Shown: one piece after another, positions 37,653 to 49,384 of the stretch
Position numbering within the stretch: the stretch's first letter is position 1
Layout: each line of letters begins with the position of its first letter
Assembly (NCBI RefSeq): GCF_033568475.1
Contig: NC_133123.1
Location: 16,478,622 to 16,542,621 of the forward strand
Direction: 5' to 3'
Length of the DNA stretch: 64,000 bases
Origin: Henckelia pumila
Taxonomy: Eukaryota; Streptophyta; Magnoliopsida; Lamiales; Gesneriaceae
Notes under the pieces: generated by a model
The model's database searches: none
Told to the model about the DNA's origin: nothing
What the model saw: only the letters and a program-made list of their open reading frames with translations
Position numbers and translations under genes: made by a program

Positions 37653-38253
37653 GACTCATTAGAAAAGATTGAAAGGATACAATTTTCGCTAATATACTTA
37701 CAAATTAAACAACTTTGAGAGAATGGATGGCTAAAACATTATATCATATTTACATACATAAACACTTACATAAACAATGGGCTTTGGTTTAAAGGTGTGT
37801 CGAATATAAAATATTTTTTATTGCTCAACCACAATTACTTATAACATGCACACACATTCCGGCAAAGGTTTGATATTAAATAATTAATCAATAAAATCAA
37901 AAAAAAATTATTTGTGACAATTTTCTACCAATATCCCAGATGTTGCAGCCACATAAAAATTTTGACACTGCAATACGAAACATACGAATTTCCTAAAAAA
38001 AATAAAAAAAAATGAAACGCACATTCATGTCCCTTGGGTTTTTGACATGCGTGCATATCTATAATGATTCAAGAATTTCACGAAACATACCTTTGAAATT
38101 TGATAGCGAGAACCCTCGATTGCACAGTAGAAAAGTGCCCCTTGAGAGGAGAAAGAGATATATTAATTTGATGGAATAAAATTCTACTGAAATCTTTAGG
38201 GTAATTAAGTTATAAGATATTGTTTGATTCTTTAAAATGGTACCGGTATTTTA
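37653..38253. other. Spacer right of the gypsy block
   Basis: Non-coding AT-rich DNA. On the minus strand a donor-like CAAAG|GTATGT lies near 38090, possibly the end of an untranslated exon belonging to the gene that the gypsy block interrupts. This is weak. Confidence 0.25.
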
Positions 38254-38556
38254 GGAAAAATGATTTTTTGGTCTATCAACTTGTTCATTTTTTGGTTTTG
38301 ATCCATTGACTTTTTACAGATTATTTTTTGTTTATTAAATTTTAATTTTTGATTATTTTGGTCCAATTGCTGATGTGCATGTCATCATTTTTCGATGTCA
38401 CATCAACATTTTCCGATGTCTCGTCATAATTTTCTTGTGACACGTCGTCGGACCAAAATAGCCGAAAATTAGTGGACTAAATATCAAACTTTGAAAAGTT
38501 AATGGACCAAAACAAAAAAAAATGGACAAGTTAATAGACCAAAAAACTATTTTCCC
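38254..38556. mobile_element. MITE with long inverted repeats (about 303 bp)
   Basis: The left end GGAAAAATGATTTTTTGGTC and following 45 bases are mirrored by the right end ...GACCAAAAAACTATTTTCCC. The shared words are 'TTTTTTGGTCTAT' and 'TTTTGGTCCATTRACTTTT'. The interior has CGATGT/ACATCG words and no coding. I could not define a target duplication, so the superfamily is open. Confidence 0.65.
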
Positions 38557-38734
38557 AATGTTTTATGTTTGTACGTAAAGATATATATATTTGAAAATAT
38601 AAGTAGATTATGATTTGATTTGAATTTGTTTTTGGAGTAGATTTTCATAACTGAAAGATATGATTATATAATTTGAATTGTATACTATATGATATTGGCT
38701 TGTTCGTTACGTTGAATCATATTGTAAATGTAAC

Positions 38735-39100
38735 TAGGGGTGGTTCGGTACGATATATCGTATACCGCATATCGTATCGGAAATTTCGATACCGTTATAC
38801 CGACATGTCGGTATACCAAAATTTCAGTATGACATAAATCCATATCGATACCGTACCGAATACTGAAATTTGGTACGATATCGGTATGATATCGTGTATA
38901 CCGATTTTTTTATACTGTTTTTTTTTAAAAAATATCGGTATACACGGTTTTTTTTCGGTATATCGAAATACCGAAAATTCAAAAATCTTATACCGATACC
39001 GATACCGAAATTTCGGTATACCAAAATTTTCGATATATTCGATTTTTTTTGGTACGGTAAAAGTGGTATGACAACATTTCGGTATTTTTTGCCAGCCTTA
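38735..39100. mobile_element. hAT-type MITE (366 bp)
   Basis: An 8-bp target duplication AATGTAAC flanks the element (38727-38734 and 39101-39108). Ends are TAGGGGTGG and CCAGCCTTA, an imperfect inverted pair. The interior is built of CGGTATACCG-type words read in both directions. The 8-bp duplication is the hAT signature. No transposase is present. Confidence 0.75.
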
Positions 39101-39108
39101 AATGTAAC

Positions 39109-39266
39109 CGCATCAAATATAATATTCGTAAATATATATTTACTTTGAATGAAGATAATTAATTTTAAATATAATTAATATCAAGTTTTCTTGATTTTGA
39201 TTTTTATGTTTTGCGGCCATTTGAAATTTATTCGGCAAAAAAATCTCTTCAAAGACCATTGCCTTC

Positions 39267-39314
<48 letters not shown>

Positions 39315-40596
39315 TCCTTCAAAATGAATGAAAAATCCATATTGGTTTGGAATAATATATTGCTGAGGCTCCAGCAGCAGCGGCGATCAAGCAACTTTGA
39401 ATCCATCGCTGCTGCCTCCACTGCCTGTTTTCTTCTTCGGAGATAATCGAGCTCGAGCGACCGCGGATCGAACACATGGTATTATAAATTCTTATACCTT
39501 TTTCTTCTTTTGGATTTGTATTAATGCTCATGTTGCTTGTTGGTTCAATTTACTTAATTTGATTATCCTTCACATCAACTTTAATTTGGTATGTTTTGGG
39601 GTGCGATAATCGAAGCTTAGGCTTAATTTTTCTTGTGGGTTTTCATTTGAAGTTGCAAAACGGAAGCAACATTAATATGATATGATCTTGAATTGTTTTA
39701 TTATTGGCTTGTTTGTTTGTTCAATGATCGATCATGTTTATATATCGAGAATCAAGTTCGTGTTCAACACTAGCTAGCTAGTATTCGGCCGATCGAAGGC
39801 GTTCCGATTCTGAATGATATTTCTTGTTGTAACAATGATTTCATTCAACAACAATACTACTGCCTATTTTAATCCCCATTCTAGTTTCAATGCTTTATTT
39901 TAATTCATTCATATAATTTGTATTCTTTTCGATGATCACCTCTGTCCTTCTGCAATGTTGATTTTCATTTTATTTGAATTTTCCATAACTGAATGATATG
40001 GTATGATTATATCTTGAATTTTATTAATTGGCTTATATCTAATATAAAAATCTGAATCTAGTAGTGTTTATCGAGAGTCAAGTTTGTGTTCAATTCGTTA
40101 ATATAATAATTGTATGCACTATTTTTATTTTTATTTTGTTTTTGTTTTCGGAGAAATTCCGTTTCTTTTTATGGTAGGTATGATGAGATAAATAATACAT
40201 AAGTAAGTAATATATTACAATAAAAATTAAATAAAAAATTATAGTGAATATAATATTTGATTTGATTGATGGATTATAGTTTATTGATTGATTAAATTTT
40301 ATATAAAAAATGATAAATTACCATTTTACTCTTTTAATAATAAATAAATTTTGAATAATATTATTTATAAGGTGTAATATAGTAATTTCAATTAAATGAT
40401 TTGATTTATGTAAAATAAATAATTGATGATTTGATTGATGTAAAATAAATAATTAATAGATAGATAAATAATATGATTAGAAGTACGTGAGATTGAATAA
40501 GATAAGTTATATCCATATTAATAATATAGGCTACCAAACGGAGCCTTAATGGATTACTCTATGGATGACTAAAATGGGTTAATATTTCAAACATTA
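39109..40596. other. Spacer with TA microsatellite; weak small ORF
   Basis: There is a TA microsatellite at 39272-39311. A GC-richer patch at 39360-39480 gives a short minus-strand ORF (39531-39319) with a hydrophobic segment (SCLIAAAAGASAIYY). It could be a first exon or a chance ORF; I do not recognise it. The rest is AT-rich with nothing assignable. Confidence 0.3.
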
Positions 40597-40768
40597 CTAG
40601 CAACCGATGTACACGCTATGCGTGTACATAAATAATTTAATGTCTAATTATAATTATAATAAATATGAAATTTTAATATTTTGCAAATAATTTGTCGATA
40701 TTAAAGAAATACAATGAAATTGATTGGAATGAATCCTTAATTTTAGCAAGACATAAATAATAGGTAAT

Positions 40769-41005
40769 TGTTGTGAAAAAGTAAAAATTTACGATAAAAA
40801 GTAAATACTCCAAAACTCAAAATATATCAAACTCTACACTTTATAATATTTTTCTCTCAACTCAATTGTGTTTTTCATCACAAATGAAGACCTATTTATA
40901 GATCCACATTTGAGATTGGTCCAAAAATTAATACATCATCATCTACATCATCACACACTAATTTTCCACATTTTACAACTCAATATTCAACATTCAATAT
41001 TCAAC

Positions 41006-41062
<57 letters not shown>

Positions 41063-41074
41063 TATTTTTCAACA
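40769..41074 (-). repeat. 3' LTR of the copia element, with AAT microsatellite
   Basis: The LTR is 306 bp long. It includes an AAT run of about 55 bp at 41007-41061. The right LTR is longer (354 bp) mainly because its AAT run is longer, so LTR length difference here does not measure age. Confidence 0.9.
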
Positions 41075-41239
41075 CTCCCCCTTGTGATGATGATCGTGAT
41101 ATGATGATTGTCTTCATTACGTGTTTTATACTGCCTCGTTAAAAACCTTACTAGGAAAAACCCAGTGGGATAAAAACCATACCAAGGAAAAAAGAGTGCA
41201 GCCACGTAAACTCCCCCTCATTTTAACATGAGTGATTCT

Positions 41240-44200
41240 TCACATATTCCGCAGATTGCGCATTCCAATGTTGTATATATGCTTTCTGAATATCGTCGTG
41301 GAAAGTGCCTTTGTGAAGAGATCTGATGAGTTCTCACTTGATTGAATATAATAGATATCAATATCTTTATTCTTCTCAAGCTCTTGAGTGTAGGCAAAGA
41401 ATTTTGGGGGGATATGTTTGGTTCTGTCACTTTTGATGTATCCTTCTTTCATTTGAGCAATACATGCAGCATTGTCTTCATACAACGTCACAGGCTTCTT
41501 GTCTACTTCTTGTCTACTGATAATCCACAAGAAGTTTGGATATGTTGTGTCATTGATTTTAGCCAAACACATTCACGGCTTGCTTCATGTAGCGCAATAA
41601 TCTCAGCGTGATTTGATTAAGTTGTTACGAGTGTTTGTTTCTGTGAACGCCAAGAAATTGCGGTGCCTTCACGAGTAAATACATATCCGGTTTGGGAACG
41701 TGCCTTATGTGGATCAGATAAATATCCAACATCGGCATAACCAATGATACTTTGATTGGTGTCTTTTGAGTACAAAAGTCCCAAATCTGTCGTTCCTCAT
41801 AGATGACGGAATATATGTTTAATTTCGTTCCAGTGCCTCTTTGTTGGATATGAACTGAATCTTGCCAATAAATTTACAGCAAAAGATATATCAGGTCTAG
41901 TGCAATTTGCAATATACATAAGGGCACCAATGGCACTTGATATGATACTTCTGGACCAAGAATAACTTTATCATCTTCACATGGACGGAATGGATCCTTT
42001 TCTATGTTTAATGATCTTACAACCATTGGAGTACTTAATGGATTTGATTTATCCATATTAAAATGTTTAAGGATCTTTTCTGTATAATTTTCTTGGTGAA
42101 CAAAAATTCCGCATTCTTTTTGTTCTATTTGCAAACCCAGACAGTACTTGATTTTTCCAAGATCCTTCATTTCGAATTCTTGCTTTAAGTACATCATAAC
42201 TTCTTGAATTTCTTTATTCGTTCCAATGATGTTTAAATCATCAACATATACAACAATAATTACACATCCGGATGTTGTTTTCTTGATGAAAACACAAGGG
42301 CATATTGGATCATTTATATATCCCTTTTTCATCAAGTGCTCACTTAGCCGATTATACCACATTCGGCCGGATTGCTTTAACCCATATAATGATCTTTGCA
42401 ATTTCACAGAATAAAATTCTCTGGGTTTTGAATTTTGTGCTTCAGACATCTTAAATCCTTTAGGGATTTTCATGTATATATCACTATCAAGTGATCCGTA
42501 TAAATAAGCTGTAACAACATCCATAAAACACATTTTCAAATTTTCAGACACTGCCAAACTAATCAAATATCGAAACATAATTGCATCCATAACAGGAGAA
42601 TACGTTTCTTCATAATCAATTACAGGTCTTTGAGAAAAACCTTGTGCAACAAGTCTAGTTTTATATCTGACTATTTCAATTTTCTCATTTCGCTTTCGAA
42701 TAAAAACCCATTTGTATCCAACAGGTTTTACACCTTCAGGTGTGAGGACTATAGGTCCAAAAAAATTACGTTTATTTAGCGAATTCAATTCAACCTGGAT
42801 GACATCTTTCCATTTGGCCCAATCATGACGAGTTTTACATTCACCAAAAGATTTTGGTTCATGATCCTCATTTTTATTTATGATGTCATATGCCACATTA
42901 TAAGAAAATATATCATCAATATCTTCTATATTTTTTCGGTTCCATATTTTTTCAGTATTAATATAATTGATAGAGATTTTACGATTCTCGTCAGTTTGTG
43001 GTTTTGACAGAACATTTTCATCATCAGGCGTTTCTTCTGGAACACCATTTTGTATTTTATGATCATCGTGTTTCTCTATGCCTTTTTTTTTCGAGGATTT
43101 TTATCCTTGGAACCGACTGGCCTTCCACGCTTCAAGCGTTTTATGACATCATGAGTGTCTTCAATTTGTTTCTTTGGAATTTCAATTCGAGCAGGGGCAT
43201 TTACAGCATGTATATATGATTTTGTTACCCCTTTTGTGTCTGCAAATACATCTGGCATTTGATTTGCAATTCTTTGCAAGTGCACAATTTGCTGTATATC
43301 TTTCTCACATTGTTTGATCCTTGGATCCAAATGTAACAATGATGGTATATACCATGTGATTTCTTTTTCGATGTGTTTCTTTCTCCCCCTAACATTGTGA
43401 AGATTTCTTCATTAAAATGACAATCAGCAAAGCGTGCTGTAAACACATCGCCTGTCTGAGGCTCAAGATATCGAATGATTGATGGGCTATCATAACCGAT
43501 ATAAATACCGATTTTTCTTTGAGGACCCATTTTTGATCGTTGAGGTGGTGCAATAGGCACATACACCATACATCCAAAAATTTTCAGATGAGAAATATTT
43601 GGTTCTTTACCAAATGCAAGCTGCAATGGGGATAATTTATGATATGCACTTGGTTTGATGCGAATTAATGCCGCAACATGTAAAATTGCATGTTCCCATA
43701 TAGAAATAGGGAGTTTTGTTCTCATAATCATTGGTCTAGCAATCAGTTGTAGACGTTTAATCAATGATTCAGCTAATCCATTCTGTGTATGAACATGAGC
43801 AACATGATGTTCAACAGTAATTCCCATTGACATACAATAGTCATTGAAAGTTTGGGAAGTAAATTCTCCAGCATTATCAAGTCTTATTTTCTTGATTGTA
43901 TAATTGAGAAATTGATTCCGCAATTTTATTATTTGAGCCATTAGTCTTGCAAATGCCACATTCCGAGTTGACAATAAGCATACATGTGACCATCTGCTGG
44001 AGGCATCGATCAATACCATAAAATATCGAAATGGTCCACATGGTGGATGAATTGGCCCACAATATCAGCCTAAATACGTTCAAGAAATATGGGAAATTCT
44101 GTTTGGATTTTAGCTGGCGATTGTCTTATAGTAAGTTTTCCAAGAGAACATGCTTTACATTGAAACTTATTATTCTGAAAGATCTTCTGGTCTTTCAATG

Positions 44201-44711
44201 GATGACCATGCATATTTTCAATAATTCTTCGCATCATTATTGAACCAGGATGTCCCAATCGATCATGCCAATTGGTTAATATTGAAAAACTATTAACCAC
44301 CATATTTGATTCGATTGGCCTTATATGTGTATAATGCAATCCAGTAGGGAGCATTGATAATTTTTCAACCACATATTTCTTTCCTGATTTATATGTGGTA
44401 AGACACATATATTTCTGATTTCCATCAGTTATCGTCTCAGTATCATACCCATGAGAATATATGTCATTAAAACTCAACAAATTTCTTTTTGATCCTGGTG
44501 AATATAAAACATCATTTATCAAAAATTTTGTACCATTAGGTAACAAAAAATGTGCTTTTTCACAACCTTCAATCAAGTCTACAGGACCTGATATTGTATT
44601 CACCATTGTTTTTGTTGGTTTTAATTCCAAGAAATATCTTTTATCTCGGAGAATGGTGTGCGTTGTACCACTATCGGGTATACAAACTTCCATGGGTTTA
44701 TCTTTGCTCAT
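41240..44711 (-). pseudogene. Copia pol (protease, integrase, RT, RNase H), broken
   Basis: Pieces on the minus strand: 44711-44070 has the protease site PDSGTTHTILRDK and the pre-integrase motif WHDRLGHPG. Integrase follows at 44019-43225 with IRLDNAGEFTSQTF and the LAESLIKRLQL helix. RT at 42896-41874 has WVFIRKRNEK, the MDVVTAYLYGSLDSDIYMKI box and YVDDLNIIG. RNase H at 41572-41240 has LYEDNAACIAQMKEGY and TKHIPPKFF. Several frame changes and stops separate them. Confidence 0.88.
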
Positions 44712-44857
44712 AGCATTTTTTATACTTCAAAAAAATGCAATAAAGAAAATCAAGGATAATATATATATGCAAAATATAGCATGTTTCATAAGAATGCATG
44801 AAAAATATAGCATGTTACATTTTAGTCCCACCAATATATTAATCACTGTTCTCGAAA

Positions 44858-45383
44858 TCATTTGAAAAAATCGGCAGCATTGAAATAAGTTGAACCACTT
44901 AAATGGTTACTGTTTTCAACAAAATTGGTCTCTTTTTCTTTCCCCTTTATCGATACTTTAAAGAGCTTACATAAGTGCTCAGGGGTACGTGACCAATGTC
45001 TTGGAGTGCCACATTTATAACAAGCACTTTCATATCTTTTTGAGTGATTTTTATTTTTACTCATATTTTCACGCTGTCTTTTTGGGTGGTTCGTGACGTT
45101 CTTTTGAGATTAGTTATTGAAGTAACTATCTCGATTATTTTCATATTCACGGCCATGAACACGACCGCGATCATTTCTACGTCCACGTTCATGACCACAT
45201 CCTCGACCTCAACCAAAATCTAGTTTATGCCTTTGATTTTGGTTTTCATTTTTACTTACGACATTTGCTTCTGAAAATGCCGTAGATACATTGGGTCGGG
45301 ATTTATGATTTCTCATTAACAATTCTTTGTTCTTTTCTAGTGATATCGAGAGCAACAAATTCAATCTTTGCCAAATTTGACAT
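44858..45383 (-). pseudogene. Copia gag with a large internal deletion
   Basis: The start MSNLAKIEFVALDIT is the standard copia gag N-terminus. The sequence then passes, within a few bases, to KNKELLMRNHKSRP, which normally lies about 200 codons later. The zinc-knuckle region CYKCGTPRHWSR ends the piece. The self-association domain is therefore missing. The element would depend on gag from another copy. Confidence 0.7.
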
Positions 45384-45786
45384 GGTGGTACTAGAAAAAT
45401 AACAATGCATTTTATTAGTTAATTTTCATTAATATGACAATACAAAATAATGAAAGAACGAAGATTACAAGTGCGTATACAAATAGAAAAAAAGTATGTG
45501 GTGGAAAATCGCTGGTGAGTACAAGACTCGTGAGCATGATGATCATAATCGTTATGAAAAATAGCCTTAGAAATGCCATCATCTTCATCTTCGAAAAAAC
45601 CGAGGAGAAAATATTTTGAGAGAAAGAGTGAATTTTGGTGTGATTGAAAATGAGTTTGAGTGAACATATTTATAGGCCAAAAACTAGCCGTTTGTGACCG
45701 TTGGGGGTAAAGAAAAAATCGAGTATATGTTGAATAAAAATTCGTGATAATGATGCAATGCATATAATGATAAATTAAATAATTAT

Positions 45787-45985
45787 GTATATCATATCAC
45801 ATTATTATAAGGTCAGTGTCGTAGACAGCCTTTTATATAATATTGTGAAATTATACCAATATAGTTAGTATAAAGTCAGGTATAGTATATCATATCAAAT
45901 TATTATAAGATCAGTGTCGTAGACAATATTTTTATAATATTGTGAAATTATACCAATATAGTTAGTATATATACATAATAAATAT
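45787..45985. repeat. Two direct repeats of about 98 bp in the copia leader
   Basis: A unit with ATCATATCA, ATTATAAG and TCAGTGTCGTAGACA is present twice, the second copy starting near 45886. It lies between the 5' LTR and the gag remnant. Confidence 0.75.
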
Positions 45986-46275
45986 ATATCATATCACGTT
46001 ATTGTTTAAAAACCTTAGAGGCTTTTATACTTGTCGTATCCCTTACTGGGAGTGTGGGATGTCGTCTTAACATCCTCCCAGGATTTATAACAAATTTTTA
46101 AAAAACTAATTTTTTTATTTCGGATAATAACATGATATTATATATTAATATATACACAATAAAAATATATAAACAGTAAAATAAAAATTTTTACTTGTTG
46201 AATATTTTTGACTTCTTCTTGTATTTTGGAGCGTCGAAAATTATAGAGAACCTTCGAGCGATCGTGCTGATAACG

Positions 46276-46533
46276 TGTTGTGAAAAAGTAAAAATTTATG
46301 GTAAAAAGTAAATACTTCAAAACTCAAAATATATCAAACTCTACACTTTATAATATTTTTCTCTCAACTCAATTGTGTTTTTCATCACAAATGAAGACCT
46401 ATTTATAGATCCACATTTGAGATTAGTTCAAAAATTAATACATCATCATCTACATCATCACACACTAATTTTTCGCATTTTACAACTCAATATTCAACAT
46501 TCAACATTCAACATTCAATATTCAATATTCAAC

Positions 46534-46617
<84 letters not shown>

Positions 46618-46629
46618 TATTTTTCAACA
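46276..46629 (-). repeat. 5' LTR of the copia element
   Basis: The 354-bp LTR matches the left LTR, with an AAT run of about 84 bp (46534-46617). Confidence 0.9.
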
Positions 46630-46864
46630 GTAATGAAATTGATTGGAATGAATCCTTAATTTTAGCAAGACATAAATAGTGGGTAATGAGGTGGTTTTTG
46701 ATAGTAGGAGTGAGAAATGTAACTATATTTTTACAATTTTACCCAATACTCTATATGAAGTACAATGCATGTTTGGGGGTTACATTTGTAAATTTATGTT
46801 GGTGTCATCAAATACACCAAAAGTAGTTTTTAAATGAGTCTCAACTTTTATATAATAGTATAGA

Positions 46865-47676
46865 TATAAGCACGAGAAATATTCCATCAAAATACATCTA
46901 ATAAAAAATGTAAGCAGTAACGTGTATATATATGTGTGTGTATAAATCCGAGAAGTATATATTCAATCAAAATACAGTTCGATTTCATTAGTTAATTTAA
47001 TTATTTCCTGATATTGATATAAAACACGAAATAATTAAGCAATTACCCATAATAATATATAGGACAAAGCAAGAAAAAAAAAATTTCGTGTCTTTTCCAC
47101 TTCCATGGGAATGTACCCGAAGCCGACTAACAAGATAGTGTTTGCAAATACTACAAAAAATGATTATACATATATATATTTTTTACAAAATTTTATAAAG
47201 AAAAGTTCATTGAAAATAAATAAAATCAAACTGCTTAAGCAAGCATATGTCGAGTTCGTGACAAATGTAAACCCCCTAAATTATTTAGTTTAAACTTATA
47301 GTTGGAATATAAAATACCAATATATAATTAATTACATGTACATCTTAATCTCTTTCTAAATTATTTATTAATATTTTTTTGCGAGGAATCATTTCGCTAT
47401 AAAAAATTTTGGGAATATGGACATGTGTAAAGAAGGGTAGAGAGTTCAACATACCTTACGAGTATTTTCTTAATTGTTAATCTAATGATTCTCTAATTGT
47501 TAAATATCTAATGATTCCATGATTTGCCACGTCAGCTCTTCAATATTAATTATGCTTATGTGTTAAAATATAGATAATTAGATCTATGATTTGGTCAACA
47601 AAAACTTTTGTGAGACGTCTAATATATAAATTTCGTGAGACAAGTTTCATATTCGACTCAATCCATGAGAAAATAT
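46865..47676. other. AT-rich spacer
   Basis: No gene or element ends were recognised between the Helitron and the next MITE. Confidence 0.4.
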
Positions 47677-48517
47677 TAGTGGTGACAAAAATTCCCGAAT
47701 TCTCGACCCTTCCTGAATCCCATCTCATTTCCGTCCCGAAAAAATCCCAACCCGACATTTATTCGACTCGAATTTTTGGGATTTTTCCCATCCCGATTGA
47801 TATCGGGAGAGAGATCGAGAATAAAACCTTTTTCTCGACGGGATTCCCAACCCGTTCCGAAATAATATTATAATATATTTTATTAATAGTTTTATTAATA
47901 GATTGAGCTAAATATTATTGTGTTTCAACCCATAAACAATTAGTTGTAGACTTAGGGTTCACATAATTGTTTATTGTTGAAACAATCGGATAATAGAATC
48001 ACGAGATGACATTTTATTTTTGTGTATTATTTAAAATATTAAATTAATAATTTAATTAGTTCATATTTATAATTATCTAATTAGAACAAATATGTAGAAT
48101 AATAGATGCAATTGACAATCTATTTAAAAAAATTTATCTACTAATTTGTATCCGAATATTTTTATTAATAATTATACGTTGCACAGTATGATGTTCTTCT
48201 CAACCTTGAAAGATTATCTGAAATATTTTAATATTATATATGTTTTAAGTTGAATATCTATTTTTTATTTAGAAATATAATCTAAATAGTATTTTTTAAA
48301 TAAAATAATCACTTTTTTTTTCTGTTTTTTTGAACGAAATCTTGAAAATGAAAAAAAAATTTCGGGATTCCTTCTCCTTACCCGAAGGGATCCCGAATAT
48401 TCAGGTCCCGAAATATGTCGGGTACGGGATCGGGGGAAAAATAGTTTTCCGATTCTTTTTGGGACGGAAATTGGGTAGGAGGGTTACGAGACGGGTTCCG
48501 AACCTATTCCATCCCTA
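47677..48517. mobile_element. hAT-like MITE (841 bp) with degraded 8-bp duplication
   Basis: The ends are TAGTGGTGACAAAAATTCCC and ...AACCTATTCCATCCCTA. Subterminal parts are inverted (TTTCCGTCCCGAAAAAATCC on the left, complement of GGGACGGAAATTGGG on the right). Flanking 8-mers GAAAATAT and AACAATAT agree at six positions. No transposase is present. Confidence 0.6.
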
Positions 48518-49166
48518 AACAATATCACTTTTTATGTCAAGAGTGTTACTTTCATCCATGAGAAAATATCACTTTTTTATGTTACAGGTATTACTTTCAT
48601 TGTTGATATTAGCCGAGTCAACCGTCTCATGGAAATAGATCCGTTGGTTTGTTTGGATAAATTCATTGTTATGGTGGATTTGAAATCCATCTCAAACATG
48701 GAGTCATTTCAAAAATCATTGCCTCAAATCTAATTTCTTCCATCTAAATACAACCTTAATTATTTAATTCATTTCCCATAATCCGCTACAATTTAATTTC
48801 TCTCGATAAAATGAGTACAAAAATGTTAGAGTTACTGATCAACCTCGAAATTCTATGTCTTAAAATGATAATAGCTCGCTACATTTGTTAATTGATCAAG
48901 AAAAATGAACCATTTTAATGGTACTTATCATGATATCCTAATTTATAAGCAACTGATTCAATCAACCAATAGGCAACTGATTCAGTGGTTGATTGAATAA
49001 GGACAACTTTGTACATTCTGTGAATTCACAAGTCAGAACTATATTTGATGGAAACATCTAAAAATGTTGTGAATTTGAGGAGGAAATGTTGTGTCTAGAG
49101 TCTCGATTCCATTTCTAGCTCATTAAGGTGATCTGATTAACCAGAAAGAAGATGGATTATATAAGT
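48518..49166. other. Spacer
   Basis: AT-rich; nothing assignable apart from a short hairpin-like CAATCAACC...GGTTGATTG near 48960-48997. Confidence 0.35.
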
Positions 49167-49384
49167 TGTTAGCATATCTCTGGAAATCTCGTGGTGGCTG
49201 ATTAACATTTATTGCTATGTCTAGTATTTTAATATATTTATTTTGTCCATATCCTTAGCTAACCTTCGGTGAAGTGTGTATATATTCATGCATAAATGAT
49301 GAATAAAATAAGTCTTTATTCTCAATTATTATATGGTATCAGAGACCACTAGACACACGCCATCTTCTCCCCTCTTGTCTTTCC

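Larger units (their letters stand above)
40769..46629 (-). mobile_element. Ty1/copia retrotransposon with both LTRs and GTAAT duplications
   Basis: LTRs lie at 40769-41074 and 46276-46629, each starting TGTTGTGAAA and ending TTTTCAACA on the plus strand. The 5-bp target duplication GTAAT is at 40764-40768 and 46630-46634. The element reads on the minus strand: the polypurine tract AAGGGGGAG abuts the left LTR (about 41075-41084), and the primer region ACGTTATCAGCACGATCG follows the right LTR. Order of domains is gag remnant, protease, integrase, RT, RNase H, as in Ty1/copia. Gag is largely deleted and pol has several breaks. Confidence 0.93.
40597..46864 (-). mobile_element. Non-autonomous Helitron, split by a copia insertion
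   Basis: On the minus strand the 5' end is A|TCTATACTATTATATAAAAG (starting at 46864). The 3' end is a perfect 10-bp-stem hairpin at 40607-40629 (ATGTACACGC, loop TAT), then six bases and the terminal CTAG at 40600-40597, followed by T. TC start, hairpin, CTRR end and insertion between A and T with no duplication are the Helitron signature. Without the copia insertion the element is about 0.4 kb and has no coding capacity. Confidence 0.8.

Noticed and set aside
24922..37662. A target-site duplication around the gypsy block
   Set aside because: Flanking 5-mers CAAAT and GACTC do not match. TGAGTC on the left and GACTCA on the right are inverted, not direct, and are offset, so probably coincidence.
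40868..41205. ORFs with poly-isoleucine runs on both strands
   Set aside because: They are translations of the AAT microsatellite in the copia LTR.
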